In this document: piece after piece, positions 45,401 to 59,123 of the stretch | How positions within the stretch are numbered: the stretch's first letter is position 1 | Layout of the letters: each line of letters opens with the position of its first letter | Assembly (NCBI RefSeq): GCF_015706575.1 | Contig: NW_024037067.1 | Location: 6,151,909 to 6,215,908, forward strand | From: Patiria miniata | Taxonomy: Eukaryota > Echinodermata > Asteroidea > Valvatida > Asterinidae | DNA: 64,000 nt | Direction: 5' to 3' | Program-made: the position numbers and the translations under genes | The notes under the pieces: model-generated | The model's database searches: none | The model's input: only the letters and a program-made list of their open reading frames with translations | What the model was told of the DNA's origin: nothing

Positions 45401-47155
45401 CTATAAACAATCATAAAACATTTTGGGAAAATAAAGTCAAAGAAATTGCATGCACTATCACATGGATGCATGCAATTTCTGAAGGTGTGCAGAAAAAGTG
45501 TGAATAAATTCAAGTAGAGATATGTCTTCAAACAGAAAAGCAGTGAATTATGTTTTCTTAGTTGTTTCAGCTTCACAATGACCAATTAAATTAAATTGGA
45601 TAACACACTCCATTCTGATGCATGTGAAAATAATGACAACATGACTTTGTAAACATGTACATGTACATAACATGATTTTCTTACATACATTGTTACGTGT
45701 ATTGCCTGAGCCTGCATGTGCACGCATATGTGTAGTGCTATGTGGAGGCAAATGTCATCGTGTTTCGTATGCACAACATCTTCCACAAGATTGACAAATC
45801 AAATCAAAAAGACGGCGCCTTGTCCTTGATCAAATCACCGCAGTGAGCACGCAGCAGCCTCGACGCGAAGTGACAATGTAAACGTAATAAGCACGATGGC
45901 ATTCACGTCACGACAAACTTGTGATTGCCACATAATCAAAAAATCCCTTTTTTTGGGTCAAAAGACCGAAACAGTTTATTTTTGTTTCTCTTGTTGAACC
46001 ACTATGTGCAGAATTGTGCAAATGCCCAGAATTTTTGTTACGAATGGTGTTGATGAAAACCTTCAACCAAGAATGTTAGAATTGGTTTGTTTGTTTGTGT
46101 GCGTGTTTGTTTGTTTGTGTTCTTCACCTTGTTCCCACCTCTGTTTTCACATGAAGGTATGTGATGGAATTATAAGTCGGAGATATTTTGATATATCTAC
46201 GTGTCAGGGCAGAAGGATTTACATGAAACAGAAAGCATTTCCATAAATCCAAATAAAACATACACTGAACTGCCTGACTTGAAGACTAGAAATGCATCAA
46301 GAAAATAGAAGATACCTTTTTGGGACTTGAGTTACAGAGCTCGTATCAGGAGCTTGCGACACCATCACGGTGTCTTTATCAATGAACTTTCAAGCTCGAT
46401 AGAAATCCATCAATTATCACAACTGCTTATTCGTCTGCCCAAAGCTAGATCTATCACACTGTAAAATCAACATACATTGAACCTTGTACCCACTCAGAAA
46501 TACAGAAACTGCCCAGAAATCTGACTGCCTATTTGAGTCCCTTGTCCCTTGGAAAATCAACTCCTACACATAGGTTTTCCTCATTTGTTTTAAACAATTT
46601 TCACAAAATGATTGCATGAAATGGCACGAAGCAGCAGTAATCTGTTTATAATGTGGCTTCAAAAAATGATCTCATCTGTGAAATATATGCGGATAAAAAA
46701 ACCCTGAAGCCTGGTATTGGTAATAAGATAATGTGAATATTCAATGACTTGAAAGCAATCGTAAAACGCACCCACGTAAATCACGTTCGCGTAAAATCCA
46801 TCAGCCCACCACCAAAGTCTGCACATTCAGCGAGCGCCGACTGAAATTACAACCCCAGTTGCCATCCGACGGAAGTTCCTAGTTCCGACTGTGTTGCTGG
46901 CATATACCGCAGCTGTGCATATATATTACATTAATGCGAAGCCCTTAAACAGTCCTAATGAAAAGCACTACATTTGAGTTGCAAAAAAAAGCTCTCATGT
47001 TCACTTCATGATTTGATTGAAAAGAGCAGTGTACAAATAAAAAGAAGTCAATGTTTGAGGGGCGCTTTTTTTGTTCGAGGGAGAGGGTGAAATGCAACAA
47101 TTGCAAACATAACTCGAAATAAATGAAGCATTTTAGAAAAAAAAACATTATTTGC
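42427..47155. other. Gene-free sequence upstream of USP1
   Basis: No exon with coding signal or splice support is seen on either strand. The USP1 promoter should lie in the first part. A 29-bp repeat is at 43582-43610 (separate entry). The remainder is AT-rich with TACATGTACATG words and homopolymer runs. Confidence 0.45.
43582..43610 (-). repeat. 29-bp dispersed element, copy 2
   Basis: Identical to 4668-4696 over 29 bp. It lies about 1.16 kb upstream of the USP1 start codon, in the same orientation relative to the gene as copy 1 is to the RING-polyQ gene. Nearby sequence (CCTGGGGACGAGCTACCAAG, GCGCATTAAA) is relatively GC-rich and promoter-like. Confidence 0.8.
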
Positions 47156-47475
47156 TTATAAACTGGTTTTGGAGGTCTTTCGGGAGAACATAAATGACAA
47201 CTGAAATGAAATTTTGGATGAGAAAATCATCTTTTTCAAGCAACTGCAGGCAAATGTTTGATATGTTTTAGATCTTTTTGTTTGCATTTGCTGAAAACAA
47301 CACATTATGTTGTTAGTAAAGCAGTTTTGAAGTCTTTCAGGAGGACATAAATTACAACAGCAATGCAAATTTTGGATGAGAAGATCATCTTCTTAAAAAC
47401 TCTCTCAAGGCAGATCTTGCCGGATACAAGTAGATCTTTTTTTGCTTCCAAAACAACATTCTTCACGAGATACCT
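47156..47475. repeat. Tandem duplication of about 160 bp
   Basis: Two diverged copies share GAGGTCTTTCGGGAGAACAT versus GAAGTCTTTCAGGAGGACAT, TTTTGGATGAGAAAATCATC versus TTTTGGATGAGAAGATCATC, and a downstream TAGATCTTTTT. No function is recognised. Confidence 0.75.
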
Positions 47476-48480
47476 TAGGGTTTTTATTTCTAGGAGAGCC
47501 AGAGACAAGTACCGCTCTTGTAAGGTACTTCACTGGACAGGCAGCCAGCCATACTCTGAAGCAGCTGTATTCAAATAACTTTTGCGAAGCGGAGTTTGAA
47601 GCAGTTGAAAGGTTCTTGACAGAGTTGTCATGCTTGTACAGGCAGCCAGCCATGACCGTATCAAGACCAAGCGTGAATGGAAATTTGGAATTCTTTCAGA
47701 AAATCAAGTGAATTCAAGAAGGCATATGCGAGTTATGGATTTAACTTTGCATTCTCCCGACCAAAGAGACTATTGCTATATCGCGTGAGTCGGGGCAAGC
47801 CTTATGCTAGCAACCCCCAGCTCCGGCATGGTCTGGTGTCTTTGTGCCATTCTCACCCATTGTGAAGAATGTATTAATGCTGAGCGTCTCTTACCTAACT
47901 ATGCAAGAGCTTGCCCCAAATCATGTGATTAGCAACAGTGTCTTTGGTCTGGAGAATTCACAGTTACAATGTGCCAAGCATTCTGAGCAAGTCAGTGTAC
48001 CAGACGACAAATCCCAAAGGGTATAGGTCACTCGCAAATGGCTTATTTCCACTGTGCTTTCTCAGAGAACAGGCTCCTTTTTGCATGTTTACAACAACAT
48101 TTTCTCTGAACAATATGAAGCTAAAAAGAAATAAACAAACACATAGACATTTACTCAAAGGTCAGACCTATTGTACATGTACACGTAGATTTGGCAATAT
48201 GGCTGTCCAAATTTACACCAAGTGAATACATTAATTTGAGCATTTTATAACTTCTGATGAGCGCACTTTGTTACACTTAATGAAATTTTATGAAATTCAT
48301 ATAAGATACATCTCAGTTCCACCCTAGTTAGGAATTTCCCATCACAAAAATTATGAAACACAATTTATCTCCAACAACAGATAAAAATATGAGGATTTAA
48401 AAAAAAACCCACATTGACAGCCTTGGTTGCCTTGTAAATCATGAACAAATCTCTTTCAAACATCCAACAATTACTACCTG
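47476..48480. other. Gene-free stretch
   Basis: Short open frames occur but have no recognisable domain or splice pattern. A GGCAGCCAGCCAT word occurs twice near 47538 and 47641. Nothing else is seen. Confidence 0.35.
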
Positions 48481-48484
48481 TGAA

Positions 48485-48790
48485 ATATTCCGCATGCCAT
48501 ATTCGTGAAATATTCCACATGCAATATTCGTGAACTATGCCACATGCCATATTCGTGAAATATGCCATATTATGCACTATTCATGAACTATTCCACATGC
48601 AATATTCGTGAACTATGCTACATGCCATATTCGTGAAATATGCCACCTGCAATATTCGTGAACTATGCCACCTGCAATATTCGTGAAATATTCCATATTA
48701 TGCACTATTCGTGATATACTCAACATGCAATATTCGTGGACTATTCCACATGCAATACTCGTGTAATATGCCACCTGCAATATATACTCA
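48485..48790. repeat. 25-bp minisatellite (CATGCAATATTCGTGAACTATTCCA type)
   Basis: About twelve units alternate between GCAATATTCGTGAACTAT and GCCATATTCGTGAAATAT forms. Units are contiguous, without unique spacers, so this is not a CRISPR-like array. Confidence 0.9.
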
Positions 48791-51700
48791 TGAGGCTGTA
48801 ACCGTGAGATCTGCCATTGGAATACGCGCTCCCAGTCCACATGTGATTTTAAGACCTCGGACTCCGGAATTCATCAATTCACGGTGCCTTTTTTCCAAAC
48901 AAGCCCCCGGTGCATATAGCTCAAACAGAGAAAACTGCCAGCAGGCAAATTATTCAACTGGTGTGCAAACATCATTTGTTATGAGGGTTCTTATTAAAAA
49001 ATCCTGGCTCTCTGATGAAGTCAAAGTCCTTTTTTTTAATTTAAAGGTCAGCTGAAAAGTACATGTACAAGCCTGCACTGAATGTCTGTAGAGAAAATTT
49101 AATTTAAATTTCTTTCTATGGCAAAAATACTGATGATTAACACTGACAACGAATAATTGTTTTTTTGATTGGTGCATGAAACACCTTTTTCTGTTCTACT
49201 CATTCTACAATTTTCTACGTAAAAAAAGTCAACTATAGACGGATGATGACACGGATAAATAAATCAAGTTTTAAAATTTGTGGTGTTTTCTTTCCACAAG
49301 ACTACAGTCTAACAAAAATTGGGCACACTGAACTGTGTTGGGGCAGAGGCTAATGATATGGATAAAAAAAACTGAGCTATCCTGCCATAACATTAGCCAG
49401 CTTCAAAACTGTCATTTCTGTTATTTAAAATGCTTCAAAACTGTGATGTTTAGTCGCAATTTTGAAAATGATTCACCGTTTGTAAATGCTGTTTTACCAA
49501 TGGTAGTGATCCATCGCCATATTGAAGAAAACATGTCGTGTATTATTCCAATTTCAGTTGTGTTTGGGTGGGGTTTTTTTTTGGGGGGGGGGGTTAACTC
49601 TTTTCAGTGTGGAAAATTCAATAAATACTAAAAAGGATGTTGATATTTTAAACCCTTTGCCATTCCTAGGAAGCATAAATCTCAAGTTGGACATATTGAA
49701 GAGTTTGTGAACTTTGATTCACATGAAAGGAAAAAGATTGCCAATTGCAGACTTATCCAACTGACACACTTCCCTTTAAGCCACGTCACATCTCCAGACA
49801 TGTCAGATAAATCCAAAGCTGTTTTCCAACAAAGAGAGGATTTTGTCGCTCGGAAGCAAACCATATCGTATCAAGTGTCGCACCGTTTGCCTCAGGCGGC
49901 CGTCTTTTTAAAGCTCGGTAATAATTTCCAGCTTTGTACTGCCCCCGTTATTTCGTCGCGAAGAGGGAAAAGGTCAGTTTTCATTTGTCGCGAGGATCAG
50001 CGCGAAGGTATTTTCAAGGCAATATGGCCCTCAGGGTGCTAGAACGGCTCGGCTATTAAGACTAAAGGAAAGCGTTTTAGAACTGAGCAGGAATTTGCCG
50101 CAAGGGTGACAGGCATTTTTTTGAGGGAAAACGATACAAGCACTCGCAGACAATGTCTCGAAAATACTCTATGAATGATTCATGGTTTGGGGCTAAATCA
50201 ATCGAGACAATTACAAGTTGTCGGTAAGCCCCAGACAGCCTGCCTCTCGTGCTTAAAGGTCTGTGTTTTGGTGTTAAGAGTAAGTCTCATTATATACCCT
50301 GCAGGTAAATGCGCGGTTCTGGAAGAGAAGTAACGACTTGGTCGGGTGGGAAGTCCCGAGCAAGCGCTGTGACTTTTAAATATCACAAGTTAATTGTCCG
50401 AATTAAAAATTGCATGACTGAATCATATTTGCATGTTAACTCGCTGTAATTCCTCCTACACCAGTCTAGACAACGAATTTCCATGAACAATTCTTGCTGT
50501 AGAGAATTTTGTTTTTCAAGTTTTGAGAAGAGATACACAGAAATCTGTACAATGCAACATTTTGACAGATTTCAATCATTAAGTTCAGTCAGTTACTGAC
50601 ATTTACGCAAAAGACACATTTTTCCGTAAACACATCAACAAATTTTAAGCACACTTTTGGCATGTTTGGCTAGTAGCTGCATTTCTGTTGCTATTATCTT
50701 TGTGACGTTCTCATGATATCCAACATGTATTCAGTATTCAGTACACACAATCATCATTAACTACCCCTCAGCTCAAGTATTGTACATGTAGAACTAGCAC
50801 TTGTAATCACTGACTACAGAATTAATTGTCTTAATGAGACGGAAGTCCAACAATGCGCTACGATGCTTGAGTCAATATATTGGCTTAAAGCTACAGTCCA
50901 TCATTTGCAGCTATCCAAAAAGTATCTGACGTAATTTCCTTGGAAAACATACTTGGTTGAAAGATAGTAAGGGGACTAAACTCTCTGTGAAATAATTCTT
51001 TCTGGCAAGCTGTCATTTTGAAGAAATCAATGAAAGAAGGCCATTCCAACGGTGCGTCACCGTTGGAAATTTCTGTTAGTAGTTCGTTTATTTTATTTGG
51101 CGAAGCACTGCAATCGGCTCTGTGAGAACGTGTTACGGACGCTGAATTCAGGCCCAACTCAAAACACGATTCAGCAACTTTGATTTGAAATCTAGATCAT
51201 AGTTGTTCAGCACCCTTTTTTAGATTTTGAGCATGTTTGTTGCTTCAAACGAACAAAATGCACAAATTACAAATGATGGACTGTACCTTTAACTTCACAA
51301 GTGGTCCTCATTTCGAGCCAACGGCTGTACGCAGAGTTAACACTCACACAGACTTTCAAGTAATGTATTAATAACTGTTTGTTTCATTGTGCTTGAGTCT
51401 TGATGGATTTGCATCAGGGTGTTTTACACTTTAAATCTGGGATTTTTGCACTTTCTGTGATCAGTGCTTGTCTGAGAACTTGGCTTCGGTTGTCTGCACT
51501 CCTTGCCATCATTTCTGTGATTTATTAGAACGAAGCACATTTTTAAGACGATGTACCCAGCATCCCTGGTGAATACGCTCGCGTGTCTGACACCTCTCTC
51601 TCTCTCCGCAGTAAACCACACGTACATGTACACACGCCCCAGAACACGCCGTCTGGCGGTCTGACACCAACACCTACCACTTCCTGGATCGCTGCACCGT

Positions 51701-54700
51701 TTTCGGCAACAAAATATTGATTTTGGCTTGGGGGTTGTCCTTCGGGTTAATATGCCCATGGGAATTGTAAAGTGCTCGTTCCAATGCTGAGGCTGAGGCG
51801 CACTTCAATCCAAATTCGAGATTTAATTTCAATCCACGATTTTATTTATTCACTTTCGATTTTCAAATCTATATATGCATGAAATTAATCTGTTCTTCAT
51901 AGATGTACCGCAGTTTCCACCATGAGCACACACACACAAATATGGATGCATACACAACCTTTCAAATGAATTGCAAGCGGATATCTTCATTCTGTAATGG
52001 ATAATGAAGATATATTTCTCCACACAAATTAACAATGCCTAAACAGAGCCCTGCACCAAAGCACCAGATTACTGTAACTGTTTCCTTGGGAGTACAGAAA
52101 GGGAACACTTCTCTTCCTTTTTCTATTTGAAAATTTGAAAGGCCTAATCTATGTGCAGAAGAATTCCTTCTTTGGTCAAGCCTGCATCCAAGCATGAGAC
52201 AGCATAGATTATCCACGTGCAATGCTGTGGAAGAAATCCTGCTTTTGTCGGGAAAAGACACCAAGCACAAGACTGTATTTCCTTGAGAAAGGGCATCTCA
52301 AATCTTCTTCAATTCCTTTTATATCCAAACATTTGAAAGGTTCTATCCACGTGCTGTGGAAAAAAATCCAGCGTTTGTCAGCCCTGAAAGACGGGCACTT
52401 CCATGGACTGCCTTGACCTTATCAGAGGCTGCCTGACTTGATTGCATTTGGTTCGGATAGAAAATGGGAAACAAACCAGAAATGAATTCCATCGATTCTC
52501 AAGACGTCTCCAAAGAAAGCAACCGTAAAGGTCAGGAACGAGACAGGTTGTTTTTTCTTTCCTTAATTTCATTTCAGGAATCACTGGCTCAGAGGTTTCT
52601 AAATAGCAATTTATGCGAGGCCAACTTGCGGTGTTGCATTTGTTGCTTTGTTTTTGTAAAAGTGTGGATTACCTACATATATGTATGTAGGTTATCAACT
52701 TATCAAGCAATTTGTTTTCTGGAGTTCAAAGAAATATTAATTACTAAAGATGTAACAAGCATAACTTATCAAGGCGTTCAGCTTAATTAAGCCAGCATTC
52801 TGGACCACAATTATTGTAGACATGGTATTGGGGGGGGGGGGGCTGAGGCTGGCCTCATGTCAACTTGCGATTTCCTTGCGCCGCGACAGAACTAGCCTTG
52901 GTCAAGGCGTTCATCAATCTGTGATGGCATCTGGGTTGCTAACAAACACAAGCTGCGCGCTGTGAACAGAACGAAGCGTGAACAGCGACCTCACATGGAA
53001 ACAATGCAAAACAGTTGGTGAAGAACAAACCTTTTGCTCTTGCTAGTGGATAAACGTTTTATATAGCAGCCAGATACTAGCATGGACACTATTGACGAAG
53101 CCTTGACCAAGGCTAGTTCCGTCACGGAACAATGAAATCTCAGGTCAACCAGAGGCCAGCCTAACAGGAGCTTATCAAGCAAAATTAGGGAGGGGGGGGG
53201 GGATGCTTCAGCCCCCAATCTAAACCCCCCCCCCCCTCCTTTCCGGCCTATATCTACCAATATGATCATTCTACGGTCCCTGTGGCCAGATCTAGGATAA
53301 GCACAGCGAATGTACTTTTACAAAAAGCAATCATTTATGTAAACCGCTCACGTCCCAAGCGAGTACAAATCAATCCCAAAACCATTGGTGCATTTTGCAT
53401 GCATGTAAGTGATCCTGGCATATCATCGGAACAATTGAAAGCGCACATCTGTTATTCCATATGCCATTCAGCTTTGGGCCTCATAACATTCAGGACACGG
53501 ATGGGTTACATTTTTCTATGTTCCAGTAGTGCAAACAGCATATGAAATTTTTAACATTGCGTGTATGCATGTGCACTTTTGGGAATGTCTGTTGTGCTGT
53601 ATCCAGCATTAGGCTATACGGAGAAACTGGCAATCACTGTTGTTCAATATAGAATATTAATTGCTTGGATAAAATACATGTACATGTAGGTAAATATTAC
53701 AGTTATAGATAGATCCTCAAAAAAACATCAAAAACAGCCGAAAGTGAAACTGCATGAATTGGGTCCTACATCTACATGTGTAGATGTAGATGATCTATAA
53801 AACAAACCAAATTGGCCGAATAGACCCCTCCTGCTATCTGAACAGTCACAGACAGTCAAAAAGTCAATCCTGTTCCACTGCCATGCCTGTTCACACAGGC
53901 TAGTCACCAACAGTCAGATCACATTCCTGACAAGCACTGTGACAAGTCAAATTCCATCAACAGACAAAAGCAGGTGACTGGTAGGTACAGCTGGCTTTTC
54001 AATCACCTACTGTCAAGGCAAAGCTGTATCAAGCTACATAAACAGTCACAGCCAGTCAAATCCTGCTTTGTGTAGGCAGGGAGCTCTTAACTGTTAAAAA
54101 ACAGTCACTTGATTGATTTTGTCAGGAGGGACAGCTTGGTCCAGTTTGTCAGCTAGAGTAGGGGAAGTTAAATAATGCATTGCAGATATCTTAGAGATAC
54201 ACAATGATGCAATTGCGTTACAATGAACGCACAAAAGGGTTACTCAGTCATGCCTATTAAAGCGATACAAAACCAATGCCCGCTAACCGTGCCTTAACGC
54301 ACAAGGACTATAGATGGAAAATTTTGGTCAATAAATTTGTGCAGTATAACATCAGCCACTGGGACTGAACAGAAATATGAACGCTGCTTACTTTCAAAAC
54401 GGCTGGATAGCTAATCAGTTGATTATGTGCTGGTGTGGTATTCCCAAGGTCGCACAAATTGGGACATCGTCCTTTTTAAAAATATTTACAGATCAATGAG
54501 ACTGACGATTTGGACGAATGACTCATTTTCCTGGGGGAAAAAATGATTGCATAATGCAATTTTACATCATAAATGTACAGTATTTACATTAAAAAAAGTT
54601 TTACCCATATTTACAAAATCACACAACTTCAAGTTAATTTTAAGACACGATTTTGTTATAGAAAATTTTGGAATACAGAAAACGGATGGAAAGTACGTCA

Positions 54701-56600
54701 TCGGTACGCTTTATTTTTACCAGTTTTTTGTAGTAGAGTTGTATGCATTCAACAAAGGTAAAAAGTCTTGAGTTGCTAACTGCTCGCATTCCAATAGGTG
54801 ACAACGTATCAAAATGCCTCAATGAAAAAAAATGCCAGATCAAAAATATGTATTTGCGTATAATATTTAATACGCTCAAAGATACTGAACATGTCAGTTC
54901 TGAACATGATTTGGGGTTTAACAAGAACTGACAAACATTTTTGTTTTTTAATTTTACAAGTGTCATGCAATGATCACCAAGGTCAGCTATTGACAGAAGT
55001 TTTTGAAACTCGTAGTGCTTGATCTGTGCCACTCGATGGTTCACAAAACCTTGACCAAGATACTAACTATCATGAGCGAACTTTTTTCTCTTGAAGAAAA
55101 TTATATGCTGACAGTTCTCTTATATTTCACAGGTTGGCTGGAGTTTTGGCTTTTTTGCAGGCGTACATGTAGGCCTACAGGTACCTCAGGATTCTCTGCT
55201 TACAGGGTATTACCGCTGGGTGCAATTTCATGGCCCTGCTTATCGTTAGCGAAACATCCCTGTTTACTTCTGCAGACAAATTCTGTGCTTACAGTAAGCA
55301 TATTTCACAGGTTAGCACGGTTCTGCCTTTAATGTGTACCAGGTACGTCCCGTAACGAAGGATTCTGTGCTTACAGGGTTAGCACAGAATTTTTCTGCTA
55401 GCGCTGTTACCACAACATGGTGATTGTAAGCACGAAATTCACTGGTTACCTGAGCCATTAAATTGGCCCAGTTCCAATATGGCGTTCAAGCAGAAATTGT
55501 TGTTTTGCAAAATTTTGTGTAAAAAAAAAATCAGTCGAGTACCAGTTAAAAGCAACATGCATTGCATGCTATTTGGCTGATAACCATTCTCCTCCAACAA
55601 GTACTTTCTACGCTTAGCATATATTTGTGCCTAGCCGCTCCTCGAAAATTTGCCAATGATGATCATCTAGTAATTCAGTATAGGATGGTCTAGACGCTGC
55701 TCGGAACCATGAATTATGACACACCCCGCAATGAACGTCAGCGGCATGATTAAAGTTGACACCTGATACGCAGAGTCAGGAGTGTATGGGACTTGTGGAG
55801 AATATTTTAAGATTCATTATAAAAGACTCATCGGTATGCAAAAGACTACCTGTGTTGCATGTATTTGAGATTAGGTTACGACAAAATGTAGAATGAACAA
55901 ATCCCATCTTGTTAAATGGTTGCTCAAAAATCAGGAAGCAGAAATTGAGAAAAGATTCCTTTTTTAATGGAAGCAATTGAATACCATCTCTTAATGTTCA
56001 TATCAGAAGCAGAAATTTGATCGCTATGGCAAATCAGCCATTTGAAATGTTTAACTCTCAAAGAACAGTCACTGATCATTATAAGTTCAGCTGAGGAACA
56101 TTTGAGAGACAATTTACACGTATGGTACACCCACTTGCACAGAAATTCAATATTAATTTAAATAATAGTGAAAGACTTAAAAGGTCCTTTAAAAAATTGT
56201 TTGTTGTTTTGGAAGCACAACTTTTGGACATCATCATGTTGTTCCCTTCAATGGATTGATGATACAGGGTTTGAGGAAAGAGGTTAAATTTTGGACCGAG
56301 GATGGAAGCAAAGAAGGACTTTGTTTCTGAAAAGGTCTTTCTTTGACATACAGAAATATGGCAAAAGCTCTATGTCCAATGCAGCCAAACTTCGTGTGTA
56401 TCTGTGCACATTGCCAGCATTCCAACAATCTTTGTATCTTGAAATTGAAGAAGAAATGACAAAATCCATAGACTTTGACAAATATTCATCTAATTCTCTC
56501 ATTCCCCAAATTGATGTTGATATTGAAGTGCCCCCCTCCAAAAAAAATGGAACCACCTTTTTTCATAATGTACATGTACACTTCATTATGCTGGTGTTGT
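48791..56600. other. Gene-free region with scattered repeats
   Basis: No gene is supported. It contains poly-G and poly-C runs near 49580, 52830, 53190 and 53225, an inverted-repeat element at 52842-53165, a CAGTCA-rich stretch at about 53840-54130, and degenerate repeats with TTCTGTGCTTACAGGGTTAG at about 55130-55440. The remainder is AT-rich unique sequence. Confidence 0.4.
52842..53165. mobile_element. Inverted-repeat (foldback) element
   Basis: GAGGCTGGCCTCATGTCAAC and ACTAGCCTTGGTCAAGGCGT on the left match the complement of GCCTTGACCAAGGCTAGTTC and GTCAACCAGAGGCCAGCCTA on the right. The arms are about 80 bp and the centre about 170 bp. No frame is seen. Confidence 0.65.
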
Positions 56601-56925
56601 TGGTAGAACACCGGAACATCAAACCAGAGGTCAATGGTTAGAATCCAGTACTGGTCGACCTCTTTGCTCCCTTGAATTAACCCACTTGAGTAAATACCGG
56701 TACTAAATGAAAGTACTGGCACTCTCTCTTGGTCTGTTCCCCCTTCAAACTTAAGAAAAGGAGGCTCACCATTATAATGATTCTTCAGTTTTTTGAACAC
56801 CGGAATATCAAATTAGAGTTATGGGGTTCGATTCCAGTATTGGTTAAATCCACTTCAGTGAATACTACATGAAAGCACTTAAGCACCTGTCTCTCTCTCT
56901 GTCTTGGTCAGCTCCCCCACCTCAG
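56600..56925 (+). mobile_element. Two tandem copies of a tRNA-like SINE
   Basis: The first copy (about 56600-56755) has GAACACCGGAACATCAAACC and GGTTAGAATCCAGTACTGGT. The second (about 56790-56925) has GAACACCGGAATATCAAATT and GGGTTCGATTCCAGTATTGG. Both contain a B-box-like word and share the downstream ATGAAAG, CTCTCTCTTGGTC and CCCCC sequence. The second copy runs up to the stop codon of the four-pass membrane gene (56922). Confidence 0.6.
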
Positions 56926-59123
56926 AGTTTCCCCATGAGTTTCCGTCGCGAGCTCATCGTTTCCTCCTTCTTGTTGGCTCCCGGTTTCTCCAAGACGGCC
57001 CGCACCCACACCTCCTCCTGGTGCCACGCCCGGGCGATGAGGAGGTACAGCGTCCCGCTCAGGAGCGTCAGGCCAAACGACGCCCAGGCCAGGAAGAAGG
57101 ACCAGGAGTAGTTGAGCTGGTAGCCCGTCGGGAACGGGGGTAACACCTCGGGGACCTCGTTGGTGCCGTAGATGAAGCTGACCATGAAGAACAGGGTGCT
57201 GAGAAGATTGAAGAAGGCTGGTGGATCAGAAGAGAGAAAAAAAAACGGCAAAAGTTGAGTTATTTTGGCTTGCATCAAGGGCTGTTCTGGAATTGACCAT
57301 AACCTCTGCCCACCTATGTGTACATTTCTCACAGTACTTGACTGTGCTTCTCTTTGCCTTATGCACGAGTTGGCCATTTTTGTCAAGTTCCCTGAATGTA
57401 TTCATTAATTGTTAACTGTTGAATGGGATGGCGCCAGACTATTTATGCACACATGATGCAGCCTTATTTTACTGTCATTTTTTTTTAAATCTGGCTTTAA
57501 ACATTAGGGAATGTTTAAAATTACAAATTTTAAATTATTCATTGAAGCAGTAATTAACTTGCATTCATTTCTCTTCGCAAGTTCCAAAAATTAAGATTTT
57601 ACCTCACTTTCTATTCGATATGGCCGACTCGTGCGTAAGGCCCATGGTCCACTGACCGGAATTCCGGATCTTTTTGGTCAATGCGCACTGTTTGACTGAC
57701 TGGCAGGGAGGGTAAATTAACAAAACTGAGGGCGTTTCTGGTTCTTTCAAATTGACAATATGCAGAGAGAATTATACTGGCAACTGCTACGCTATATGAA
57801 GAAGATCATGCATTTCTTATTGTCTTGCTGTCAGGAACCAGACAAAGATGGAAGCCAGCTAAATAAGTTTTGAAAAAAAAATGGCCACTTAGAAGAACCT
57901 TGAATATTTTACCTGTTCCAAAAAATCATCAAAATCATATAAAGGGATATGCTCTTCCAGTTTGTGTTGAAATGTCTTAGTAAAACTGACAATACTTGAC
58001 AAAATACTTCAGATATGGTACGTAAACTATTTTCTGAACCAGGCAATATTACAGCAAGCACTCTACTGAAATACTGGCAAAGAGCGCTTATATTACTCTT
58101 GCGGACTCAACGTCAAAATGTATAGTCTAGGTCATTTAATACATGAAATAATTGCCGTACCAATCTTCATTAAAATGACCGCGGCCAATATGAAGGCAAA
58201 TTGCCTGATTTCGCATAAGTGCGTTTCCCAATTTTCAGTCGACGCCAACTGCACTATACATTCCACAGAGAATTGCTGTATTAGCTGCGCCAATATAAAG
58301 CCAATGCAAAACTACTCTGTTTTTTGAATGCACAATTGGAATTGGAAAATTACACTGGGATTGGTCAATTACACAAATAGAGCTTTCTGACTAGGATAGT
58401 GACTACCAGTATGTTACCTCCTATTAAGAACATGATGCCGCTGTCTGTGAAGAGAACGGTAAGCATGGTCCACGTCCCCTGGAGGCTGGTCATGGCGGCA
58501 CAGAACTGCATCATGAGCGCTGCACACGCTATGACGCAGGCAGATTTTTCCATGTCTGAAAGCAAAAATGTGGATGAACACAACAATCAAAATTTGCCAG
58601 GTACACATGTGGAATATATTAAACATGGATAACATCTCAGCAATGACAGCATGCCAGAAAAAGTAATTTCACAGCGAGTTTAGTGCAATTACCGGTACTA
58701 TCTGTAAACCAAGTAAGATTTTTAACAATAATTTGGTCAGTTACTTTTTGGATAGCTGCAAATGATCTACTCCACCTATAAAACTTTCAAAGGGCACCAA
58801 ACGAATCCCCAAAACTCCTGAATGGCTTTTGGAGGATCTGCAAGGCTAAGGGTGAATTATTATAAGATTTGCTTCAGCGCTTAACATGTTTATCATCTTT
58901 ATCCATGCAACACCCAAAACCACCCTGCCTGTTACTCCCTGTACCGCCAGAACTTCCCCAGCACTGATATGGTTCGATGGATTCACCAATGAATTTCTTT
59001 GTGAAACAATGAAAAAAAACATTAAGTACAGGTACTTACAAAACCGAACACTCAAGTACGAGGCCCCTGGGGCACTGGCTTTTATGCTCGATGTGAAGTT
59101 ATAGGCCTCGCATTCTACAAAAG
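56922..59123 (-). CDS. Four-pass membrane protein, PMP22/claudin-like (5' part missing)
   Basis: The last three exons are 59123-59040, 58555-58418 and 57217-56922, all in phase with GT/AG ends; together they give about 172 C-terminal residues. An extracellular segment with an N-glycosylation site (AYNFTSS) is followed by three hydrophobic spans: SACVIACAALMMQFCAAM, IMFLIGAFFNLLSTLFFMV and YSWSFFLAWASFGLTLLSG. The tail is basic and ends RRKLMGKL. Span order, the loop between spans 3 and 4, and the YSWSFxxAW start of the last span fit the PMP22/EMP/claudin superfamily (tetraspan proteins of junctions, channels or receptors). I cannot assign the subfamily. The first exon, with span 1 and the start codon, was not found in 59124-64000 and probably lies beyond the window. 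Confidence 0.75.

Noticed and set aside
47442..47711. Plus-strand frame of about 90 codons with a possible acceptor at 47493
   Set aside because: Reading after the acceptor meets a stop or a very short exon in the frames tried, and no neighbouring exon fits.
48485..48790. Possible CRISPR-like repeat array
   Set aside because: The units are contiguous and lack unique spacers, and the context is a eukaryotic genome.
56291..56641. 116-codon plus-strand frame
   Set aside because: No family recognised; the end overlaps SINE sequence. Coding status cannot be supported.
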